Below are positions 7,554 through 13,781 of a stretch of DNA of 19,215 bases, in pieces. Where the stretch lies: NCBI GenBank assembly GCA_945957305.1, contig CAMFLN010000003.1, positions 1-19,215 on the forward strand, written 5' to 3'. This DNA comes from an uncultured Planctomycetaceae bacterium (GTDB lineage Bacteria > Planctomycetota > Planctomycetia > Pirellulales > JACPPG01). The first letter of the stretch is position 1. Each line of letters opens with the position of its first letter. A program made the translations under genes and the position numbers. The notes under the pieces were generated by a model. It was not told where the DNA came from, did not search any database, and worked only from the letters and a program-made list of their open reading frames with translations.

Positions 7554-7611
7554 GGCGAGAGCCCGGCCCGCCTTGCTTCCCCGAACAGCAGGGTAGGTTT
7601 GGGCTCTCGCC
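7554..7611. other. Long stem-loop: perfect 11-bp outer stem and 7-bp inner stem
   Basis: GGCGAGAGCCC (7554-7564) is the exact reverse complement of GGGCTCTCGCC (7601-7611). Inside it CCTTGCT (7571-7577) pairs with AGCAGGG (7587-7593), one pair being G-U on the plus strand, around a 9-base loop. A perfect 11-bp stem with a 36-base interior is not expected by chance in a stretch of this size. ATTTTCC follows on the plus strand, too weak a T run to call a terminator. It may be a structured RNA or a small palindromic repeat element. Confidence 0.5.
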
Positions 7612-7620
7612 CATTTTCCG

Positions 7621-7647
7621 CCTGGCGTAAAGATTTCCCTCGCCAGG
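7621..7647. repeat. 7-bp stem-loop next to the long hairpin
   Basis: CCTGGCG (7621-7627) and CGCCAGG (7641-7647) are exact reverse complements with a 13-base loop. It begins nine bases after the 7554-7611 stem-loop, so the two may form one folded unit. Confidence 0.4.
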
Positions 7648-7782
7648 AAAACCGCGGTAGCGAACCAGAACGGGCTGCGCTTGTCTTACGTAGATAGAAC
7701 AGACGGCCTGGATTTCCAGCCGTTCGGCACGGCACCTGCGGTATAGGCCGCGGTCAGCCGTCATCAAGGGGGGGAACAGACC

Positions 7783-7998
7783 ATGCGTAAGCCAGCGAGC
7801 AAAGCGAATCCAAGTCACGGCAGCCAGACGTCCGCTGTCGAAGCGGCAGCCGCGGAACACGCGGCCGCCGAGGAGCAGGCTCTGGCCGCGTTCGGTCTGT
7901 GGATGGACGGCGAACTCGAGCAACTCGTTGCCCGCTGGGTTCACCTGGCCGCCCCCAACGCCACGCGCCGCGAGCGCGCATTACGTCGTACTCTGTAG
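7783..7998 (+). CDS. Small hypothetical protein, 71 residues
   Basis: Not recognised as any characterised family. The ATG at 7783 follows a purine-rich, G-rich run (AAGGGGGGGAACAGACC), one of the better ribosome sites in the window. The N-terminal 20 residues are basic and polar, then comes an Ala/Glu-rich helix (AVEAAAAEHAAAEEQALAAF, 18-37). The C-terminal part (LWMDGELEQLVARWVHLAAPNATRRERALRR, 39-69) looks amphipathic with a conserved-looking Trp-x-His-x-Ala-Ala-Pro-Asn segment that I loosely associate with small planctomycete proteins. No signal peptide, membrane segment or metal motif is seen. A longer minus-strand frame covers the same place but its product is not protein-like. It is convergent with the permease gene, with a palindromic repeat in between. 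Confidence 0.6.
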   Translation: MRKPASKANPSHGSQTSAVEAAAAEHAAAEEQALAAFGLWMDGELEQLVARWVHLAAPNATRRERALRRTL

Positions 7999-8026
7999 TT
8001 TCGCGGCTCTCTCAAAAATGACTCAG

Positions 8027-8100
8027 GGTGCCACTGCTGGCTCGTCCAGCAGCGCCCGAAGCATGGAAAGAACACTGCTGGACAAGCCAGCAGTGGCACT
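8027..8100. repeat. 74-base palindromic intergenic repeat (MITE/REP-like)
   Basis: Two 28-base arms, 8027-8054 and 8073-8100, are reverse complements at 25 of 28 positions around an 18-base loop. The arms carry the core GTGCCACTGCTGG / CCAGCAGTGGCAC. Each arm is itself partly self-complementary (CTGCTGG...CCAGCAG), so cruciform or double-hairpin folds are possible. I recall this GTGCCACTGCTGG-type sequence as a dispersed repeat in planctomycete genomes; that is memory, not a search. It lies exactly in the convergent spacer between the 71-residue gene and the permease. On the minus strand a T5 run follows 9 bases after the arm, so it may help to end permease transcripts. Confidence 0.8.
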
Positions 8101-8140
8101 CAAGAGCAGCTCTTCTCTTTGCAGTGCGTTTAAGACTTGG

Positions 8141-9325
8141 TCAGAAGCGCACCACGCGGCGCATCAGCCACACGCCCCACAGCCCCAGGATAATGTTTCC
8201 CAGCCATACGCTATAGGGCGGAAGCGCGCCGTCCTTGGCCTGGTCGACTCCCCAAATCAATAGTGGGTAGTAGACCACGAGGATTGGCAAGAAGCAGGCA
8301 AAGAAACTCGTGAAGACGTCTGAGTTGCGCAAGCGAATTGCCATCGGCGCGCCGATCAACACAAAGAAAAGACAACTAAAGCCGTTGGCCCACCGCCGGG
8401 GCGGCTCGGTGTAAAACCGCGAGAGCTGCTGTTCGAGATACTCGAGGTTCTTGCGTTCTTCTTCCCAGAACGGCTTCGCCAGATCGGCGAAATCTCCGAC
8501 GGCCAGCGCGTAGGCGGCGCGCGCCGCCATATCCTCGCGAGTTTCGTCAATGATGTTCTGCTGGTACTTGATTTCGGCCGGAACATCTTTGAGCGCGACG
8601 TGGGCCGGATGATGCTTGGTTTCCTGCTTGCCGCTGGCGTCTTGCAGCGCGATTTCCCGCTCTTCGTGGTTGAAATGGTAGCTGGCATGGCCGGCCGCTT
8701 GCACCAGCCCTTCGTCAAAGGCGATCACCAACACATTGCGCGTCGTGTCGCAGCGCAACTCTCCCTCCTGGGCGGTAATTGTGTAGGGAGGCGTATTGCC
8801 CGAGGCCGTGAAAGTAATCACCGGCTTGATCAGCTTACGACCGTCGACCTTCTTCACGTTGATGGTGAAGCGATTGGTTCCGAAAGACTTCTGCGTGCGC
8901 AGCATGCCATAGGCGATATCGTCCAGGGCCTCGATCGCGACCCGCTGCACATTATTGAAGCCCCAGGAGACGGCCACATCATTGAGCCAGACGCACACCA
9001 GGCTGAGCAAGAACGCCAGGATCAGCGCCGGCCAGAGCATGCTCATGGGGTTGATGCCCAAGGACTTGATTGCCACGACCTCGTTCGCGCTCGACATGCG
9101 ACCATAGACGATCGAGACGGCGAACAGCGTGCTGCCAGGCAGGGCGAACAGCAGGGCGTTGGGCAGAATGTAGGGCAACATCTGCAAGACCTGGATCAGC
9201 CCCAGCCCTTGATCGAGCGCCTCTTTGGCCACGCCAACGAGCATCATCAATGTGGTCAATGACGTCACGGTGACGGCAAAAACCTTCAAGAGCTCGATCA
9301 GCACGTAGCGCGGCAGTAATCGCAT
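8141..9325 (-). CDS. LptF/LptG-family (YjgP/YjgQ) lipopolysaccharide export permease
   Basis: An inner-membrane permease of 394 residues. In the Lpt system two such subunits, LptF and LptG, work with the ATPase LptB to pull lipopolysaccharide out of the inner membrane. Membrane segments lie near residues 8-33, 50-75 and 97-117, followed by a periplasmic beta-rich domain (about 130-305), then three more segments near 318-337, 340-362 and 370-388, the usual six. YGRMSSANEVVAIKSLGIN (74-92) is the family's cytoplasmic motif. ATG 9325 was chosen because homology begins at MRLLPRYVLIELLKVF; the open extension upstream is Arg-rich and not protein-like. Only one permease gene is here, while LptF and LptG are often adjacent, so the partner must be elsewhere. 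F and G cannot be told apart with confidence. It is divergent from a membrane glycosyltransferase that may also act on envelope lipids. Confidence 0.9.
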   Translation of the reverse strand: MRLLPRYVLIELLKVFAVTVTSLTTLMMLVGVAKEALDQGLGLIQVLQMLPYILPNALLFALPGSTLFAVSIVYGRMSSANEVVAIKSLGINPMSMLWPALILAFLLSLVCVWLNDVAVSWGFNNVQRVAIEALDDIAYGMLRTQKSFGTNRFTINVKKVDGRKLIKPVITFTASGNTPPYTITAQEGELRCDTTRNVLVIAFDEGLVQAAGHASYHFNHEEREIALQDASGKQETKHHPAHVALKDVPAEIKYQQNIIDETREDMAARAAYALAVGDFADLAKPFWEEERKNLEYLEQQLSRFYTEPPRRWANGFSCLFFVLIGAPMAIRLRNSDVFTSFFACFLPILVVYYPLLIWGVDQAKDGALPPYSVWLGNIILGLWGVWLMRRVVRF

Positions 9326-9467
9326 CGCGGGAGTCTCGCGACAAGCTGCACCACGGTCAAGGGCAGCGCAAACGGCGCGGCAATCGTCCCCTCGACGGCG
9401 CGGCGTCAGCCCGCGCATCGTTGTGCGGAGATGCCCCGCCTCAAGGCGCCCTCGACGCAAGCTGTTA

Positions 9468-9497
9468 TTGACACTCTCCGCGCACTTGACCTATATA
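9468..9497 (+). promoter_or_regulatory. Sigma-70-like promoter for the glycosyltransferase fusion gene
   Basis: A perfect -35 box TTGACA (9468-9473), an 18-base spacer and TATATA (9492-9497) as -10. Transcription would start near 9504, leaving a leader of about 80 bases before the ATG at 9585. Its position also argues against translation starting at the open in-frame ATG at 9423, which lies upstream of the promoter. Confidence 0.55.
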
Positions 9498-9584
9498 CCC
9501 ACGACCTGCGTTTTCACACCCGGCACATCTGACGGCATCTATTCCCCCCGACGGAGCGCACTGGCGAAAGCGCCAGCAGCTAGC

Positions 9585-12041
9585 ATGGAAGGTTCACGTT
9601 TGCAGCCTTCGGTTGAACGATTTACCGCGACGAATGATTCGCCGGCCGCGAAGACGGTTCCCGGCGCGAGCATTTCGCTCGTGCTGCCAACCCACAACGC
9701 CGAACTGTGCCTGGCGCGCATATTACGTGCCGCTGACGAGGCCCTTGCCCGCGTGAGTCAGGATTATGAAATCCTGGTCGTCGACGCCGGCAGCGGTGAC
9801 GCGACGCTGGCCGTTGCGAAAGCCACGGCCGAACTGTTCCCGGCAGTGCGCGTGGTATCGACGGTTCGCTCGTTGGGCTTTGGGGACCAGGTGCGCGTCG
9901 GGATCGAGGCAGCGACGAAACCGTTCGTGGCGGTCGCCGAAACGAATGCCCTGCTCGAGAATCAAGACTTCGAGCGGCTCGCCTTACTGTCACCGCATTG
10001 CGACCTGGCCTGCGGCGCGCGCACTCCGTCCAGCGGCAGCCGCCTCAGGCGCGTGCTGGCCCGCGGTTACAGCCTGTTGGCCGACTTACTGATCGATACA
10101 AATGTGCGTGACTGCCGCGCAGCAGTGACCATGGCCCGTCGTTCGACGTGGCTAGCTCTCGCGCCGCAAGCCAAGAGCCCGTTCCTCGTGGCTGAACTCC
10201 TGGCGCGCGCGCGACAGGCGGCGCACACCGTCGTCGAGGTCGACCTCGCCGCATCGTGCGAGTCGACCCATCGCCAACCCTTCTCCCTGGCCGTGGCGTG
10301 GACGATGGGGACTGAGTTGGCACGCTTCTGGTGGAACCAGGTCCTGTTCCGGGCAGCCGATCCAACGGTCGCACAGAGCACGACCGTGCGGCCCTGGCAT
10401 GTCGCCTTGCTGATGGCCGTGGCGGTCTGCATGTTCTTCACGCGCTTGACGTTCCCGCTCATTGAACCGGACGAGGCGCGCTATGCCTTGATCGCCTCGG
10501 GCATGCTTGACTCGGGCGACCTGCTGGTCCCTGCACGCGAGGGATCGCACTACTTGGACAAGCCGCCGTTGCTCTACTGGCTCACCGCGGCAAGCTTTCA
10601 GGTCTTGGGATTTCATGACTACGCCGCGCGCATGGTCACCGCGTTCTCGGGCTTGGGAACACTGCTGGCCACCTATTTCATCGGTCAACATCTCGTGGGC
10701 AAACGCGGCGCGCTGCTGGGTGCGCTCATTTCGCTAATGTCCTTGGGCTTTGTCATCGCCAGCCGGTTCCTGATCATGGACGGGCTGCTGACGCTTTTCA
10801 CGACCGTCAACATTCTCAGCCTGTACCTGGCGACACAGGGACCGCGGTTACGCGGCGGTTGGTGGCTGCTGGCCGCCGTGGCCTGTGGGCTGGGAGTGAT
10901 GACAAAAGGTCCGGTGGCGCTGGTCCTGACATTGCCGCCGTGGATCGCGCTGCGCTGGCTGACTGCTGCCGGCGCCGTGGTGCGCAAACGCGATTGGGCC
11001 TGGTACGCGTTGGGAGTGGCCGCGATTGCGATCCCCTGGTTCGTCGCGGTCAGCATTCGCGAGCCAAACTTCCTGCGTTACTTCTTCTGGGAACACCACG
11101 TGATGCGGTTTACGACGAACATGATTCACGTCGAGCCGTGGTGGTTCTATCTGCCCGTGCTGGCGATCGGCATGTTCCCGGCCTCGATACTCTTGCCCGT
11201 CGTCGCGGTGTACCTGTTCCGTCGTTCGCCGCGTTTGGCGCAATCGCGCAGTCAGTCGCAAGGCTACCTGCTGTTGGCCGCGGTCTGGACGATCGCCTTC
11301 TTCTCGGCCGGCACCGGCAAGCTGGCGACTTATATTTTGCCGACAATTCCGCTGTTTGCCCTGCTGATCGGAGCCATGTTAGACGGGGTTATCCTGACGC
11401 CGGTCGACGAACCTTTCGTCAATCGCATGCGCCGCTGGATCCCATTCCACGGTACCCGGCTGGCACTCTTAAGCGCCATGATCCTGGGCATCGCGGACCT
11501 GCTGATCGACGGATTGGTCCTCCGCCAGTGGATCGAAAGCGTGCTGCTGATCCTCGGCGCGGCGGTTCTGTACTGGTACGTCTCGCGGCGTAGTTTTGCC
11601 GAGAAGCCCGCGCGGTGGGTTTTCGCCGCGGCAGTGCCGCTGGCGGTGATTGCCATCGGCTTGATCGATATTTATCCGACGATCGCGACGCAGCGTTCAC
11701 TCGCCACCCAGATCAAGTCGTATCGCCAACAGCAGGGGCACGAACAAACGCCGATCGCATGCTTCGGGCGGTACGAGGACAGCCTGATCTTCTACAACCG
11801 CGATACCACGGTCCATCTGTTCAACACGCATCAGATTGCCGAGCTCAGCGACTATCTGCGCGACAATCCGCGCGTACTCTTGGTTACGCAAGAAGACTAC
11901 GTTCCCGAACTGCGCGAACACCTACCCCCGGGCGTGTCGCTGGAGGTACAGGCACCCTCGCGCGGCAAGATTTACCTCGCCGCGCGCGAGGGGGACACAC
12001 CACAGGTTTCATCAGGGCCGCAGGCCGAATCACGCCGCTGA
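9585..12041 (+). CDS. Fusion of GT2-like domain and ArnT-like (GT83/PMT) membrane glycosyltransferase
   Basis: An 818-residue protein with two parts. Residues 28-200 follow the dolichyl-phosphate-mannose-synthase type of GT2 fold: SISLVLPTHNAELCLARIL, YEILVVDAGSGDAT (61-74), then LGFGDQVRVGIEAATKPFVAVAETNAL. Where active enzymes have the metal-binding DxD, this one reads ETN (119-121). Residues 270-730 are a multi-pass GT-C enzyme like ArnT, which moves a sugar from undecaprenyl phosphate to lipid A: PLIEPDEARYALIASGMLDSGDLLVP (291-316) with the acidic periplasmic pair, LDKPPLLYWLTA, RFLIMDGLLTLF and MTKGPVA. A C-terminal soluble domain (about 725-818) is likely periplasmic. ATG 9585 lies downstream of a good promoter, and the sequence before it is not protein-like. 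The enzyme family is firm; the transferred sugar and acceptor are not known. Confidence 0.85.
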   Translation: MEGSRLQPSVERFTATNDSPAAKTVPGASISLVLPTHNAELCLARILRAADEALARVSQDYEILVVDAGSGDATLAVAKATAELFPAVRVVSTVRSLGFGDQVRVGIEAATKPFVAVAETNALLENQDFERLALLSPHCDLACGARTPSSGSRLRRVLARGYSLLADLLIDTNVRDCRAAVTMARRSTWLALAPQAKSPFLVAELLARARQAAHTVVEVDLAASCESTHRQPFSLAVAWTMGTELARFWWNQVLFRAADPTVAQSTTVRPWHVALLMAVAVCMFFTRLTFPLIEPDEARYALIASGMLDSGDLLVPAREGSHYLDKPPLLYWLTAASFQVLGFHDYAARMVTAFSGLGTLLATYFIGQHLVGKRGALLGALISLMSLGFVIASRFLIMDGLLTLFTTVNILSLYLATQGPRLRGGWWLLAAVACGLGVMTKGPVALVLTLPPWIALRWLTAAGAVVRKRDWAWYALGVAAIAIPWFVAVSIREPNFLRYFFWEHHVMRFTTNMIHVEPWWFYLPVLAIGMFPASILLPVVAVYLFRRSPRLAQSRSQSQGYLLLAAVWTIAFFSAGTGKLATYILPTIPLFALLIGAMLDGVILTPVDEPFVNRMRRWIPFHGTRLALLSAMILGIADLLIDGLVLRQWIESVLLILGAAVLYWYVSRRSFAEKPARWVFAAAVPLAVIAIGLIDIYPTIATQRSLATQIKSYRQQQGHEQTPIACFGRYEDSLIFYNRDTTVHLFNTHQIAELSDYLRDNPRVLLVTQEDYVPELREHLPPGVSLEVQAPSRGKIYLAAREGDTPQVSSGPQAESRR

Positions 12042-12128
12042 TAGCAGGCAGAAATAGCGGGCAGAGGGCAGCTGGCAGCGGGCCGTAACAAAATGCGGGA
12101 TCGCGGCGGCTCGCTCGTGCGACCTCGC

Positions 12129-12569
12129 TTACTTGCTCGCCGACTTTTCCGCCGTGGCGGCGACGTTCTCGACGTCGGCGTCGAAGACGCGCACTCCCTT
12201 GAAGGTGGCGGCGTTTTCGGCAATGAACTTTTGATGCGCTGCAGAGGCAGCATAGGTGTGCAGAGCCTCGTGGTCGCTGAAGACCATGATCAGGGCCACA
12301 TCAAAATCGCTCACGTTCAGGCCCCCTTTGGCTTCTTCGCACCGAGCTCCCGTGGCGAAGTAGATCAGGCCGGCGTGTTGCGACAGATGCTTTTTGCAAG
12401 AATCGATGAGTTTCTGCCGATTCTCGGGCGTCGGCTCTTTCAGGGCGAAGTAGACATTGTGGGACAACAGGCTGGGACTCGCACCTTTGTCGGCCGCATT
12501 TGCGCCCCAGGCGTACGACAAGCCCACGACCACGATCAAAGCAGCGAACACGGCAATTGAATTCTTCAT
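12129..12569 (-). CDS. Secreted Dabb (stress-responsive A/B barrel) domain protein
   Basis: A 146-residue exported protein. Residues 1-26 (MKNSIAVFAALIVVVGLSYAWGANAA) form a signal peptide. The mature part is a Dabb domain of dimeric alpha-beta barrel fold: HNVYFALKEPTPENRQKLIDSCKKHLSQHAGLIYFATGAR near the start, then DFDVALIMVFSDHEALHTYAASAAHQKFIAENAATFKGVRVFDADV near the end. The family was first named from stress-induced plant proteins; what the exported bacterial members do is not known. ATG 12569 has an AAGGA ribosome site 8 bases upstream and is where the signal peptide begins, so it is preferred over an in-frame extension to 12785 that has no protein character. Divergent from yceH with 214 bases between; convergent with the glycosyltransferase gene. 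Confidence 0.92.
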   Translation of the reverse strand: MKNSIAVFAALIVVVGLSYAWGANAADKGASPSLLSHNVYFALKEPTPENRQKLIDSCKKHLSQHAGLIYFATGARCEEAKGGLNVSDFDVALIMVFSDHEALHTYAASAAHQKFIAENAATFKGVRVFDADVENVAATAEKSASK

Positions 12570-12783
12570 AACGGATTCCTTGCAAGAGAGCCGGAAGGAG
12601 GGTTCAGTCCTGAATCGCCAGGGGCGAATAGACACGAACTTAACCGCGCGCACGACGGGAGAAAAGCACCATCGCGCCGCACTCCCTTCCGCCGTACTTC
12701 TCTGGACGACTACAACCACGCATGGGATAACGGGGGCCGAGTTGTGACCAGGCCGGTAGGGCATAGGGCGGAAAGTCGACATC
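12570..12783. other. Divergent spacer between Dabb gene and yceH
   Basis: These 214 bases hold the AAGGA ribosome site of the Dabb gene (about 12578-12582 on the minus strand) and presumably both promoters. I could not pick out a convincing -35/-10 pair or an operator. Confidence 0.5.
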
Positions 12784-13626
12784 ATGACAACGGAAAACGC
12801 GGGCGACGACGCAACAAATCAACCTCGCTGGCAGCCCATCGCCGCGATCGATCGCCGTGTGTTGGGAGTCCTGGTCGAAAAGGCCAAGACCACGCCAGAC
12901 GCCTATCCTCTTTCGCTCAATGGTCTGGTGACCGGCTGCAATCAGAAGAACAATCGCCATCCGGTCACCCAGTACGAACCGGATCAAATCGAAGAATCGC
13001 TTGATCGTCTGCGCAAGCTCGGAGCCGTCGCGGCGGTGCACGGGAGCGGCCGCGTGGGCAAGTATCGGCACTACATGTACGAGTGGCTGGGAGTCGACAA
13101 AGTCGAACTGGGGGTCATGGCCGAGTTGCTGTTGCGCGGCCCGCAAACCGAGGGCGAGCTGCGCGGTCGCGCCGCGAGGATGGACCCGATTCCTGACTTA
13201 AGCGCCTTGCGTCCCATCGTCGATTCGCTGAAGGCCAAAGGTCTGCTGCAATCGCTGACGCCCGAGGGGCGTGGACAGATCGTGTCGCACACGCTGTATC
13301 TGCCCGAGGAACTGGAAAAGGTTCGCCGCCAAATCGGCGAGGCGGTGGTCACCGGCGCCAGTTCCACGCCCGCCGTGGCTGCAGCGCGCCCCGCTCCCCG
13401 TACTGCTAGTGCGGCGGCCGGCGTCTCGGCAACCGTTACCGCGCCGGCGCAAACAACGTCCCTGCGCTCCGCTGAAAGCGCAAGCGAAACCGCGGCCCTG
13501 CGTCGCGAAATCGAAGAACTGCGCGCGGCCCTCGCGCAGCTCCGTTCGGACGTGAGCGATCTGGGGCTACAGACGCAACAAACGGCGGACGCGCTCGATC
13601 GATTGAGACAATCCTTGGGCGAATAG
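12784..13626 (+). CDS. yceH: YceH family (DUF480/UPF0502) protein
   Basis: A 280-residue cytoplasmic protein of the YceH family, whose members fold as two winged helices; the cellular role is not established. The conserved N-terminal part runs to about residue 190: RRVLGVLVEKAKTTPDAYPLSLNGLVTGCNQKNNRHPV (24-61), then a second helical unit with GVMAELLLRGPQTEGELRGRAARMDPI (109-135). A long Ala/Pro/Thr-rich linker follows (about 188-235), then a heptad-like coiled coil (ALRREIEELRAALAQLRSDVSDL). The tail is longer than in E. coli YceH (about 215 residues), which suggests an added oligomerisation or partner-binding segment. ATG 12784 begins just before the conserved domain and has only a weak purine-rich stretch upstream. 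It is followed by nadE 155 bases downstream in the same direction. Confidence 0.92.
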   Translation: MTTENAGDDATNQPRWQPIAAIDRRVLGVLVEKAKTTPDAYPLSLNGLVTGCNQKNNRHPVTQYEPDQIEESLDRLRKLGAVAAVHGSGRVGKYRHYMYEWLGVDKVELGVMAELLLRGPQTEGELRGRAARMDPIPDLSALRPIVDSLKAKGLLQSLTPEGRGQIVSHTLYLPEELEKVRRQIGEAVVTGASSTPAVAAARPAPRTASAAAGVSATVTAPAQTTSLRSAESASETAALRREIEELRAALAQLRSDVSDLGLQTQQTADALDRLRQSLGE

Positions 13627-13678
13627 CTGCCCAACTCCTGTTTTTTGCCGGGGACCATGCTTCTAAGCCCCGACAAAC

Positions 13679-13709
13679 TTGACAAGTGGTCCTGTTGACG
13701 AACGATAGA
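13679..13709 (+). promoter_or_regulatory. Weak candidate promoter for nadE
   Basis: A perfect TTGACA at 13679-13684 is followed, after a long 19-base spacer, by GATAGA (13704-13709). The -35 is good and the -10 poor. It would give a leader of about 65 bases before the ATG at 13782. Confidence 0.3.
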
Positions 13710-13781
13710 GAGAGAAGCTCCGCCTGCATCGGATCCGAAGTGTGCGGGGGGAGCACGCCAGCCCTTCTGCAGCGCACCCGC

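Larger units (their letters stand above)
6602..7782. other. About 1.2 kb without a convincing gene, rich in stem-loops
   Basis: No frame on either strand in this stretch gives a recognisable or clearly protein-like product. Frames of 60-100 codons exist (for example minus strand 6757-7005, 6929-7231 and 7219-7509) but have biased, Arg/Ser/Pro-rich products and no ribosome site. I looked for tRNA, tmRNA, RNase P RNA, SRP RNA and the common riboswitch cores and found none. The stretch does contain strong inverted repeats at 6645-6663, 6752-6824, 7453-7465, 7554-7611 and 7621-7647. It is far longer than the other spacers in the window. Confidence 0.55.

Noticed and set aside
7528..7944. 138-codon minus-strand frame over the small hypothetical gene
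   Set aside because: The plus-strand 71-residue frame has a better ribosome site and a more protein-like helix pattern. The minus-strand product is Arg/Gly/Cys-rich without a known domain.
9561..9576. CTGGCG-AAAG-CGCCAG hairpin just before the glycosyltransferase start
   Set aside because: A 6-bp stem is expected by chance in a spacer of this size, so I do not claim it as a control element.
12042..12128. Four GGCAG strings close together after the glycosyltransferase gene
   Set aside because: Irregular spacing and a simple G+C-rich string; no sign of a true tandem repeat or terminator.
13648..13673. CGGGG...CCCCG next to a T6 run after yceH, looking like a terminator
   Set aside because: The T run lies before the stem on the plus strand. 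On the minus strand the run reads as A, so it fits a terminator in neither direction.
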